Assembly (NCBI GenBank): GCA_011525785.1
Contig: WYBT01000031.1
Location: 1-64,000, forward strand
Length of the DNA: 64,000 bases
Reading direction: 5' to 3'
Origin: Planctomycetaceae bacterium
Lineage (GTDB): Bacteria > Planctomycetota > UBA1135 > GCA-002686595
Positions within the stretch are counted from its first letter, which is position 1. Each line of letters starts with the position of its first letter. Position numbers and translations under genes: made by a program. The notes beneath the pieces were generated by a model. It saw nothing but the letters and a program-made list of their open reading frames with translations, did no database searches and was not told the origin of the DNA. Shown one piece after another: positions 16,083 to 23,988 of the stretch.

Positions 16083-18857
16083 TCAGCCCAGCATCACGGC
16101 CGAGCCCTTGGCCTTCATCACGCCCGAGGCCTCGACCGACACCATCGCGCCGGTGACCTTGGTCTCCATCTTGCCGTTGATCTTGATCGACGGGCTCTCG
16201 ATCACGATGCCCGACGCGCCGACCTTGAGCTTGCTGCTGCCTGCGGTGAGTTCGATCGTCTGCGGCGACTCGATGCTGACCTTGCCGCCACTCGACTTGA
16301 TCGAGAACGCGCCGCTGGTCTCCATGTCGGCCTTGCCGCCCGCCTTCACGGCCCAGTCTCCGCTGGTGATGTCGAGCGTGTCCTTGCCGCTCTGGATCGT
16401 CACCGTGCGATCGCCCTTGATCGTGACCGTCTCCTTGCCGGTCTTGACCTCGATCGTGCGGTCGCCCTGCTCGATCGTGAGCGTGTCGCTGCCCTCGGTG
16501 AGCGTCTCGACGCGATTGCCCTTGTTGATCGTGAGCAGCGCGTCCTTCTCGATCAGCACCGTGCGCGAGCCCTCGCCGTCCTTGCCGATCGTGAGCTTGT
16601 CGTCGTGCTTGACCACGCGCTCGAAGTCCTTCTCGCAGTGGAAGAAGATCTTCTCTTCGCCCTTCTTGTCGTCGAAGGACAGCTCGTGGAAGGTCTCGGC
16701 GGTGCCCTCCGTGCTCGAGCGCGTGCGGAACACCGTCTGCGTCTTCTGCGCCGGCAGGTCGCGGGGCTTGTTCTCGCCGTTGTAGACCACGCCCACCACC
16801 AGCGGTTGGTCGGGGTCGCCGTCGACGAAGGTCACGACGACCTCTTGGTCTTTGCGCGGCAGCGCGAGCACGCCCCAGCCGTTGCCCGCGAGGCCCTGCG
16901 CGACGCGGATCCAGCACGAGCGCTGCTCGGGGTTGACGTCGGTGGCGCGGTCCCAGTGGAAGCGCACCTTGATGCGCCCGAACTCGTCGGTGTGGATCTC
17001 CTCGCCGTCGGGGGCGACCACCACCGCGGTCTGCGTGCCGATCAGGAACGGGCGCTCGCGGCGGCGGCGCGGGCGGAAGATGCGCGTCGCGGGGATGGCC
17101 GTGAAGCGGTTGGTGTAGAGCACGGACTTGCCCGTGGCGTCGACGCGCAACTGCGCCGAGTGGTGGATCTTCACCACAGCGAACGACTGCTGCGCCTCGC
17201 TCTGGCCCTCGTCGGCTTCGAAGCCGAACTTCACGCCCGGGCCGAGCTGGTCGCAGCTGCTCTCGCCGGCGCCGAGCTCGTGCGTCGCCTCCTCAGCCTC
17301 GATGCTCGCGGTCGCGACCTTCGTGCCGAGCGCGCTCGTCCCGTACTTGCCCTGGTAGTCGTACAGGACCAGCTCGTCCGTCCCGGTCAGGCTCAGGTTG
17401 TTGGGACGTTCCGCTGTGAGCGCGGCCTGCGCGTTGGCCTTGGTCACGTCGCGCGAGTCGGCCACGGCCTTCTTCGAGACGATCTCCCACGCACACGACC
17501 ACAGCGAGACGTGCTTCTTCTCGCTGGCGCCGCTGGAGAGCAGCAACTGGGCCGGGTCCGCGTCCTGGTAGGCGCTCGTCGCCGCGGCGAGCACGAACTT
17601 GTGGTCGCCCTGCGAGTGGCGGAAGAAGAAGAAGATCCCGTGGGTCTCGAGCAGCCGCGCGACGAAGTCGAAGTCGCTCTCGCGGTACTGCACGCAGTAC
17701 TCGAGCGTCGCGTCCGCGTCGCCGATGGCCGAGGTGTCGACGTACGAGGCCGGCAGGCCGTTCGACGTGCAGACCGCCTTGACGATCTCGGACACGGTCT
17801 TGTTCTGAAAGATGCGGCAGTCCGTGCGCTTGGTGAGGCGCCACAGCTTGGGCACGACCAGCGCTTCGTAGCGCCGCGCGTCGCCCGAGCCCGAATCCGC
17901 CGCACGCAGGCGCCGCACGATGCCGTGGAAGTGGCGCGCGGGGCTCTGCTTGGCGCTCTCGACGTCGCTTCCGTCTTCGATCGAGAACGAGACTTCCTTG
18001 CCGATCACGTCGGTGGCGGTGACGGCGCTGCTCGCGACTAGGCCGAGCTTGAACTTGAAGAGCTGCGACATCGACTCGTCGCCGCTGAACGACTCCAAGT
18101 CGAACTGCACCCCGCCGATGGCGCCGATCTTGAGCTCGCGCCCGAGCTGTTCGTGGCCGCTGGCGGTCGGCGCGGCGACGGCCAGGTGCTGCTCGATCTG
18201 CGCTTCGGCGCCGCTGTCGAAGCCGAAAGTGCTCAGGACCGGCCAGTCGCTGAGCGAGGCGCCGAGGCTGTGCGCCGCAGGCTCGTCGGGGCGCGTCCAA
18301 CTGAAGGAGAACGGACCGCGGCGGCTGCCGTCGGGCTGCAGCTCCCAGGTGTTGATCTCCAGGCGCTCCCAGCTCAGCGTGATGGTCTCGAACGCTTCGC
18401 CGCGCGTGGCGCTCGTGGGGCCCTCGAACGAGTACTTGGCCACGCGCGCGAGCTTGACGATCACCGACAGGATCGCCGGGCCGCCGGGTGCGCACACGTC
18501 GAACTGGATCTGGCGCGTGTCGCCCTTCGAGGCCCACTCCATGATGTCGTGGCTCACGCCGTCGACGGGCTTGGCGAAGCTCGCCTCCGAGCTGAACAGC
18601 TCGTACTGGCCGCGCAGTCGCGCCTGGTTCGAGCGCATCTGATCGATGCGCTTGCGCAGGTCGGCGGCGAACGCGCTGCTGGGTTCGTCCTCGGGATCCT
18701 GCGCTTGCTTCGTGTCGCCGTCCGCGCCGCCGGTGCGCGTGTCGAACACCATGCCCTGGCCGAGTTCGAAGCGCTGCACTTCGAACCAGCCCTCGTGGTC
18801 CTTGGCCGTCAGGCCGCCTTTGACCGAACCGTCTCCGAGCTTCGCGTAGATGGGCAT
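16083..18857 (-). CDS. vgrG: T6SS spike protein: N-terminal Hcp domain fused to VgrG (TssI)
   Basis: 924 residues. Residues 241-924 are a standard VgrG: gp27-like part beginning ELKIGAIGGVQFDLESFSGD, an OB/gp5 part (VTFVDGDPDQPLVVGVVYNG at about 590) and a C-terminal triangular beta-helix of repeats such as TVTIQSGKDTLDI. No toxin extension follows. Residues 1-187 are extra. They read like Hcp: MPIYAKLG, then HEGWFEVQRFELG, then IQFDVCAPGGPAILSVIVKL and FETITLSWERLEINTWEL, which align with the separate Hcp at 19460-19933. An inserted helical stretch (about 40-102) interrupts the Hcp fold. Thus a tube-like module seems covalently attached to the spike. The protein caps the Hcp tube and is expelled with it. 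The fusion call is by eye. Confidence 0.9.
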   Translation of the reverse strand: MPIYAKLGDGSVKGGLTAKDHEGWFEVQRFELGQGMVFDTRTGGADGDTKQAQDPEDEPSSAFAADLRKRIDQMRSNQARLRGQYELFSSEASFAKPVDGVSHDIMEWASKGDTRQIQFDVCAPGGPAILSVIVKLARVAKYSFEGPTSATRGEAFETITLSWERLEINTWELQPDGSRRGPFSFSWTRPDEPAAHSLGASLSDWPVLSTFGFDSGAEAQIEQHLAVAAPTASGHEQLGRELKIGAIGGVQFDLESFSGDESMSQLFKFKLGLVASSAVTATDVIGKEVSFSIEDGSDVESAKQSPARHFHGIVRRLRAADSGSGDARRYEALVVPKLWRLTKRTDCRIFQNKTVSEIVKAVCTSNGLPASYVDTSAIGDADATLEYCVQYRESDFDFVARLLETHGIFFFFRHSQGDHKFVLAAATSAYQDADPAQLLLSSGASEKKHVSLWSCAWEIVSKKAVADSRDVTKANAQAALTAERPNNLSLTGTDELVLYDYQGKYGTSALGTKVATASIEAEEATHELGAGESSCDQLGPGVKFGFEADEGQSEAQQSFAVVKIHHSAQLRVDATGKSVLYTNRFTAIPATRIFRPRRRRERPFLIGTQTAVVVAPDGEEIHTDEFGRIKVRFHWDRATDVNPEQRSCWIRVAQGLAGNGWGVLALPRKDQEVVVTFVDGDPDQPLVVGVVYNGENKPRDLPAQKTQTVFRTRSSTEGTAETFHELSFDDKKGEEKIFFHCEKDFERVVKHDDKLTIGKDGEGSRTVLIEKDALLTINKGNRVETLTEGSDTLTIEQGDRTIEVKTGKETVTIKGDRTVTIQSGKDTLDITSGDWAVKAGGKADMETSGAFSIKSSGGKVSIESPQTIELTAGSSKLKVGASGIVIESPSIKINGKMETKVTGAMVSVEASGVMKAKGSAVMLG

Positions 18858-18902
18858 GGGGGGGAGCTGGAGCTGAAACCAGAGAGGGACGCGAGCGAGC
18901 GA

Positions 18903-19382
18903 TCAGGACTGCGCGTCGTCGTAGCGGAAGGTCTTGTAGCGATTGAAGCGCGAGGCCGCGTCCATCGAGCGGAACTTGAACTCGAGCTTGGTGTACTCGA
19001 AGGTCAGGCGCTCCTCGGAGTCGCCGCCGGCAAGTTGCGTCGACGCGCCCAGCGCGTATCCGACCAGCAGCGCGTTCTCGAGCGTGAGCATCAGGAACGG
19101 ATCGAAGCCCAGGTCGCACTCGGCGATCACGACCTTCTTGTAGCGCCGTTCGCGGTGGTCGACGTGCCACTGCGCGAGCGCGGGCGTGTGCGCGTCGGCG
19201 TCCTTCGTCGCAGAGGCCAGGCGGATCACCGGCTTCTTGGGCGACTCGTTCTCCTGGCCGCTGGCGACGGCGCCCGCGTCGCGCTCGAGCGCGAACGCAT
19301 AGCGGTCGACGACGATCCAATCGGCGCTGGGCGTCGCCGGATCTCCCGCCGTCACACCGGCGATCCACATGTAGGAAGTCAT
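18903..19382 (-). CDS. hcp: Hcp-family tube protein variant (TssD) with internal insertion
   Basis: 159 residues from the ATG at 19382 (MTSYMWIAG); the reading frame is open to 19427 but the extra 15 residues are not Hcp-like. Hcp features are visible: ADWIVVDRYAFALERDAG near the start, YKKVVIAECDLGFDPFLMLT in the middle and EERLTFEYTKLEFKFRSMDA near the end. Compared with the upstream Hcp, the loop around residues 42-75 is longer and charged. It lies 77 bp downstream of the other hcp gene and 45 bp upstream of vgrG. Two divergent tube proteins plus the Hcp domain in VgrG suggest either different cargo specificities or a special ring next to the spike; both are inference. Confidence 0.82.
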   Translation of the reverse strand: MTSYMWIAGVTAGDPATPSADWIVVDRYAFALERDAGAVASGQENESPKKPVIRLASATKDADAHTPALAQWHVDHRERRYKKVVIAECDLGFDPFLMLTLENALLVGYALGASTQLAGGDSEERLTFEYTKLEFKFRSMDAASRFNRYKTFRYDDAQS

Positions 19383-19459
19383 CGCTGCAGGCTGAGCAGA
19401 AGGGGCGAACCCCGGAGCGAGCGCCATTCGAGCGCCCGCGTCCGGGGTTCACTGCCGGC

Positions 19460-19933
19460 TCACATCGCCGCCGCCGTGGCTAGGTCGTAGCCGACCGGGA
19501 ACGGCTTCATCTTGGTGTTCTTGGCGTCGTAGCTGGTGTAGACCATCTCGATCTTGGTGAAGTCGAGCTTGAGCTCCTCCTCCAGCGGATCGTCGGCGCG
19601 CATCGAGTAGCGGTAGTTGGTGAGCAGCGTGTTGTGCAGCTTCACCTCGAGGATCGTGTCACCCTTCTCCTTGCAGAAGTGGATGATCACTTCCTTGGCT
19701 TCTCCGTTGATCATCCACTTCATCAGGTGGCCGCTGGAGATGTCGCCGTCCTTGCGCAGCGTGATGTCCTCGAAGTCGACGGCCGAACGCAGGCGGTCGA
19801 CCACCTTGCCCGGCGTGGTGTTGACGCCCGGGCGCACGACCGGCATTTCGACCGAGTTGATCTGGATCCACTTGGGGTGGGAGGACTGGGTCACTCCGCC
19901 TTCGATGCCGACGACCTTCATGTACACGGCCAT
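19460..19933 (-). CDS. hcp: Hcp tube protein (TssD)
   Basis: 157 residues, normal Hcp length. MAVYMKVVGIEGGVTQSSHP is a typical Hcp1 start, followed by KWIQINSVEMPVVRPG, HLMKWMINGEAKEVIIHFCK, ILEVKLHNTLLTNYRYSM and LKLDFTKIEMVYTSYD. Hexameric rings of this protein form the T6SS inner tube and carry cargo in the lumen. It has the clearest Shine-Dalgarno in the cluster (AAGGAG, 8 nt upstream of the ATG) and a 199-bp gap separates it from tssH. Strong separate expression of the tube subunit is therefore likely, although no promoter stands out. It is the canonical member of the three Hcp-like modules in this operon. Confidence 0.93.
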   Translation of the reverse strand: MAVYMKVVGIEGGVTQSSHPKWIQINSVEMPVVRPGVNTTPGKVVDRLRSAVDFEDITLRKDGDISSGHLMKWMINGEAKEVIIHFCKEKGDTILEVKLHNTLLTNYRYSMRADDPLEEELKLDFTKIEMVYTSYDAKNTKMKPFPVGYDLATAAAM

Positions 19934-19941
19934 GGGGTTCG

Positions 19942-19947
19942 CTCCTT
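19942..19947 (-). promoter_or_regulatory. Strong Shine-Dalgarno of hcp
   Basis: On the minus strand AAGGAG lies 8 nt before the hcp ATG (19931-19933). Most genes in the window have weak or no Shine-Dalgarno, so this supports the start choice and high translation of the tube protein. Confidence 0.65.
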
Positions 19948-20132
19948 GGTAGTAGGGTTGGTTGGGGGTTGTGAGGTTTGGCTGGACGGACGCGGCCTCG
20001 TGGGAGCCCGCGGTTTGCGTGTGGGGCGCGTCGAGGCGCGCTCAGCCGAAGCTGGGCGCCCGCCGCACTCGGAAAAAGCGCTCGAAGAGCAGGAATTCTG
20101 CGGCGCCCGGCGGTGGGTTGGGCGCGCGGCGT

Positions 20133-22823
20133 TCAGCTCTTTTGCCCGAACTGGTAGGCGAAGCGTCCGTCGTCACCGGTGGTGATGCGGACGTCGGCGA
20201 TCGGCTCGCCCGCGGCCATGCGGGCCAGGAACTCGCCGGCCATTTCGGGCAGCAGGGTGCGGCTCAGGATGTGGTCGACGTTGCGGGCGCCCGACTCGAC
20301 CTCGGTGCAGCGCGCGGCGATGGCGTCGACGAGCTGCGGCGTGTAGCTCAGCTTCGCGCCGTAGTGCGCTTCCACGCGCTTGACGATCTTCTTGAGCTTC
20401 AGCCCGATGATGTTCTTCAGCACGCTGTCCGACAGCGGGAAGTAGGGCAGGATCGTCGTGCGGCCCAGGAACGCGGGCTTGAAGTGCTTGAGCAGCTCGG
20501 GGCGCAGCGCTTCGGCCAGTCCCTGGGCGTCGGGCATGGTCGTCGGATCGGCGTTGAGCGCCATGATCGTGTCCGTGCCCGCGTTGGTGGTCATCAGGAT
20601 CACGGTGTTGCGGAAGTCGATGTCGCGGCCCTCGCCATCCTTCATCGAGCCCTTGTCGAACACCTGATAGAAGACGTCCTGCACGCCAGGGTGCGCCTTT
20701 TCGAGTTCGTCGAGCAGCACGACGCTGTACGGCTTGCGGCGCACGGCCTCGGTGAGCACGCCGCCCTCGCCGTAGCCGACGTAGCCCGGAGGCGAGCCCA
20801 TGAGCAAGGAGACTTTGTGCTCCTCCTTGAACTCGCTCATGTTGATCGTGGTCATGTTCTGCTCGCCGCCGTAGAGCAGCTCCGCGAGCGCGATGGCCGT
20901 CTCGGTCTTTCCGACGCCGCTCGTGCCGACCAGCATGAACACGCCGATGGGCTTGACCGGATCGGTCAGGTTGGCGCGGCTGGTGCGGATGGCCTGCGCG
21001 AGCGCGTCGAGCGCGTGATCCTGGCCCACCACACGCGAGGCGAGCTGCTCCTTCAGCGTCAACACGTTGCGAATCTGGTCCGAAACCATGCGCCCGACCG
21101 GGATGCCGGTCCAATTCGAGAGCACCTCGGCCACGGCCTGCGAGTCGACGCAGGGCAATACCAGCGGCGCCTCGCCCTGGACCTTCTTCATCTGCGCCTC
21201 GAGCTCGGCCAGGCGCGCGCGCAGCTTCTTGCGCTCTTCGTCGCTGAGCTTGGCCGGCGCCGGTTGACCTTCGGCGGGCTTGATGAGCTCGCGCTCGAGC
21301 TCCGCGCGCACGCCCTGGATCTGCGTGGCGAGCTCCTGCTCCTCCTTCCAGCGCTTGTCGAGCGCTTCCATCTCGGCCCCGACCGCCGTCAGCTCCGCGC
21401 GCGCCTTCGCGATCGCCTCGCCGTGCACGTCGTGCGAGACCTGCTCGCGCTCGAGCATGCCCAGCGTGGTCTCGAGCTGGCGCTTGCGCCGCAGGCAATC
21501 CTCGAGCTGCGCCGGCGTCGCGCTCTGCGACAGCGCCACACGCGCGCAGGCCGTGTCGAGCAGGCTGACCGACTTGTCGGGCAGCTGCCGGCCCGCGAGG
21601 TAGCGCTTGGACAGGCGCACCGAGTCGACCACCGCTTCGTCGAGCACGCGCACCTTGTGGTGCTTCTCGAGCGTCGCCACGAGCCCGCGCATGATCTGCA
21701 CCGCGGTCTCTTCGCTGGGCTCTTCGACCTTGACGACCTGGAAGCGCCGCGCGAGCGCCGCGTCGCGCTCGAAGTACTTCTTGTACTCGGCCCAGGTGGT
21801 CGCAGCGATCGTGCGCAGCTCGCCGCGCGCCAGCGCCGGCTTGAGCAGGTTCGCCGCGTCGCCCTGGCCCGATTGACCGCCGGCGCCGATCAGCGTGTGC
21901 GCCTCGTCGATGAACAGGATCGTCGGAACGGGCGAGCTCTTGACCTCGTTGATGACGTTCTTGAGGCGGTTCTCGAACTCGCCCTTGATGCCCGCGCCCG
22001 CTTGCAGGAGCTGCAAGTCGAGCGAGCGCACCGACACGTTGCGCAGGCTCGGCGGCACTTCGCCGGCCACGACCTTGAGCGCGAAGCCTTCGGCCACGGC
22101 GGTCTTTCCGACGCCCGGCTCGCCGGTGAGGATCGGGTTGTTCTGGCGGCGGCGCAGCAAGATGTCGATCAGCTGGCGCACCTCGCTCTCGCGGCCGAGC
22201 ACCGGGTCGAGCTCGCCCGCCTTGGCGCGCGCGGTGAGGTCGATCGTGAACTGATCGAGCGCTCCGCCGGCCTTCTGCGGCGCGCCGCCGCTGGCAGCCG
22301 GTCCGCCCGCGCCGCCGCCGCTGCCCAGGGCCGCCACCTCGGCGTTTTCGCTCGATTTCTCGACGATCTTGGCGAACTCACGGCGCAGCGCCTCCTCGGA
22401 GATCTTCTCGAACTGCGAGGAGATCTCGTACGCCTGCCGCGCGAGCGTCTCGTCGGAGAGCAACGCGATCAGGAGGTGCCCGCTGCGCGTCGCGCTGGCG
22501 CCGAACTCGAGCGAGGCGACGAGCCAGCCCTCGCGCGCCAGGTCGATCACGCTGGGCGCGAGCGCCGGCGGCCGCGAGTTGCCGGTCTTGAAGCGCTCGA
22601 TCGCGCGCGTGAGGTCGGCCGCCAGGCGCGCGGGCTCGATCTCGAAACGCTTGAGGATCGCGCTGATGTCCGCGCCCTGCGCCTCGAGCAGCTTGGCCAG
22701 CCAGTGCTCGATCTCGACGTTGTAGTGCGTGCGCGACAGGCACAGGCCGGCGGCGGACTCGAGCGACTTGCGGCAGGTGTCGTCGAGCCGGCTGATCAGG
22801 GACTTGAGGTTGACGTTGGCCAT
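20133..22823 (-). CDS. tssH: T6SS sheath-recycling AAA+ ATPase ClpV (TssH)
   Basis: 896 residues from the ATG at 22823 (MANVNLKSLISRLDD); the open frame continues upstream but overlaps tssG and lacks homology there. N-domain is about 1-160, followed by a Gly/Ala linker (167-186). The first AAA+ module has Walker A GEPGVGKT (234-241) and Walker B ILFIDEAH (301-308). The middle coiled-coil domain is about 435-545. The second AAA+ module has Walker A GTSGVGKT (632-639). ClpV hexamers disassemble the contracted TssB/TssC sheath in the cytoplasm. The N-domain (AGLCLSRTHYNVEIEHWLAK) matches ClpV rather than housekeeping ClpB, and the location settles it. Confidence 0.95.
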   Translation of the reverse strand: MANVNLKSLISRLDDTCRKSLESAAGLCLSRTHYNVEIEHWLAKLLEAQGADISAILKRFEIEPARLAADLTRAIERFKTGNSRPPALAPSVIDLAREGWLVASLEFGASATRSGHLLIALLSDETLARQAYEISSQFEKISEEALRREFAKIVEKSSENAEVAALGSGGGAGGPAASGGAPQKAGGALDQFTIDLTARAKAGELDPVLGRESEVRQLIDILLRRRQNNPILTGEPGVGKTAVAEGFALKVVAGEVPPSLRNVSVRSLDLQLLQAGAGIKGEFENRLKNVINEVKSSPVPTILFIDEAHTLIGAGGQSGQGDAANLLKPALARGELRTIAATTWAEYKKYFERDAALARRFQVVKVEEPSEETAVQIMRGLVATLEKHHKVRVLDEAVVDSVRLSKRYLAGRQLPDKSVSLLDTACARVALSQSATPAQLEDCLRRKRQLETTLGMLEREQVSHDVHGEAIAKARAELTAVGAEMEALDKRWKEEQELATQIQGVRAELERELIKPAEGQPAPAKLSDEERKKLRARLAELEAQMKKVQGEAPLVLPCVDSQAVAEVLSNWTGIPVGRMVSDQIRNVLTLKEQLASRVVGQDHALDALAQAIRTSRANLTDPVKPIGVFMLVGTSGVGKTETAIALAELLYGGEQNMTTINMSEFKEEHKVSLLMGSPPGYVGYGEGGVLTEAVRRKPYSVVLLDELEKAHPGVQDVFYQVFDKGSMKDGEGRDIDFRNTVILMTTNAGTDTIMALNADPTTMPDAQGLAEALRPELLKHFKPAFLGRTTILPYFPLSDSVLKNIIGLKLKKIVKRVEAHYGAKLSYTPQLVDAIAARCTEVESGARNVDHILSRTLLPEMAGEFLARMAAGEPIADVRITTGDDGRFAYQFGQKS

Positions 22824-22905
22824 GGGTGGGGTGAGGAAAGTCGCGGGGGCGGTGGCAGGCGGCTCGCCGTCGATGGGCGAGCGCGTGGAGACGTGGCGCG
22901 AGCGC

Positions 22906-23988
22906 TCAGAGGCGCTCCAGGGGGATGCGGACGAGCGCGGGCTCGGTCGAGGAGCGAGCGCGCAGCCAGGTGTCCCAACCCAGCCGCGCAGCCGCTTGCT
23001 CGCCGCCCAGGCGCAGCGCGGGCGCGGCCTCGGGGCGCACGAGGCACTCGAGCAGCGCATCACAGCTTCCGTGCGTGAAGTCGCGCACGAGCGCCGCGAG
23101 CTCGCGCAGCAGCCGTCCGTCCGGACGCAGCGAACGCAGCTGCTCGCGGTCGAGCGGGCCGACGCGCACGGCGATGCGCGAGACCACGTCCCACACGCGC
23201 GAGCCGAGCACGAAGCCGGCGCCCAGGCGTTGCGTCGAGCCGTCGCCGTGCGGCCGGGCGCTCAGGCGCGAGCACTCGTCCGGATCCAGGTGCAGCCACT
23301 GGCCGACGAACTGGCGCACTTGCACGGGCGCGCCGAGCTGCTCGCGGAGCAGGCCCTCGAGCGCGAGTTGGCTGCGGCGCTGGTCGCTGAAGTGGCCAGC
23401 GAACTCCAGGCGCGCGCGTTCGGCCAGCGAGCGCGCACGGCGCGTCGGACTCAGGCCCGCGAAGCTCTGCAGCGCGGCGGAGAAGTCGTCGGGGTCGGCG
23501 CTGAACCGCGCGCCGTGCTCGTAGGCGAGGCCCAGCGCGTACTTGCGCGACGCGCGATAGAACAGCGACAGCGCGCGGTGGTGGAAAACGTCGAGGAAAT
23601 CGCGCAGCGAGGCGTCTTTAAGGTGCTCACGGCGCAGCACGAGTTCGGTGTAGTGCAGCGGCAGCACGCCCACCGCGCCCACCAGCCCGAAGAACTGCGC
23701 CTGCAGTTCGAGCGGACCGCTCTCGAGCGTTCCCTCGCGCGCGCGCCGCGCGTCGCGCAGCGCCGTGTGCGGGTGGGCCAGCGAAGCCGCGGCCTTCAGG
23801 CGCACCGCCTCGCGCAGCGGAGCGTGGTCGAAACCCACGGGACGGCGTGGCTCGGCGCCGCGCGCGCGGTCGAGCTCGTCCAGCGCGCGTTCGACCAGGC
23901 GCAGCGCCTGGCGGAACTCGAAGCGCTGCGGCCCCGCCGCGATGGCCGCGACTAGACCAGCGGTCGTGTCCCTGCGCGCGGCTTCCAC
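22906..23988 (-). CDS. tssG: T6SS baseplate protein TssG
   Basis: 360 residues from a GTG at 23988 that overlaps the end of tssF by 37 bp; no ATG is in frame nearby, and the downstream residues (AIAAGPQRFEFRQALRLVER) are the conserved TssG start. Later motifs include GLVGAVGVLPLHYTELVLRR, LRDFLDVFHHRALSLFYRAS and QWLHLDPDECSRLSARPHGD. TssG forms, with TssF and TssE, the baseplate wedges around the VgrG hub. The arrangement tssE-F-G-H is the common one (impF, impG, impH in the imp operon). Start uncertain by a few codons. Confidence 0.9.
   Translation of the reverse strand: MEAARRDTTAGLVAAIAAGPQRFEFRQALRLVERALDELDRARGAEPRRPVGFDHAPLREAVRLKAAASLAHPHTALRDARRAREGTLESGPLELQAQFFGLVGAVGVLPLHYTELVLRREHLKDASLRDFLDVFHHRALSLFYRASRKYALGLAYEHGARFSADPDDFSAALQSFAGLSPTRRARSLAERARLEFAGHFSDQRRSQLALEGLLREQLGAPVQVRQFVGQWLHLDPDECSRLSARPHGDGSTQRLGAGFVLGSRVWDVVSRIAVRVGPLDREQLRSLRPDGRLLRELAALVRDFTHGSCDALLECLVRPEAAPALRLGGEQAAARLGWDTWLRARSSTEPALVRIPLERL

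Noticed and set aside
12244-18857. Toxin domain fused to VgrG or PAAR
   Set aside because: VgrG ends in the triangular beta-helix and PAAR ends with its domain; neither has a C-terminal extension.
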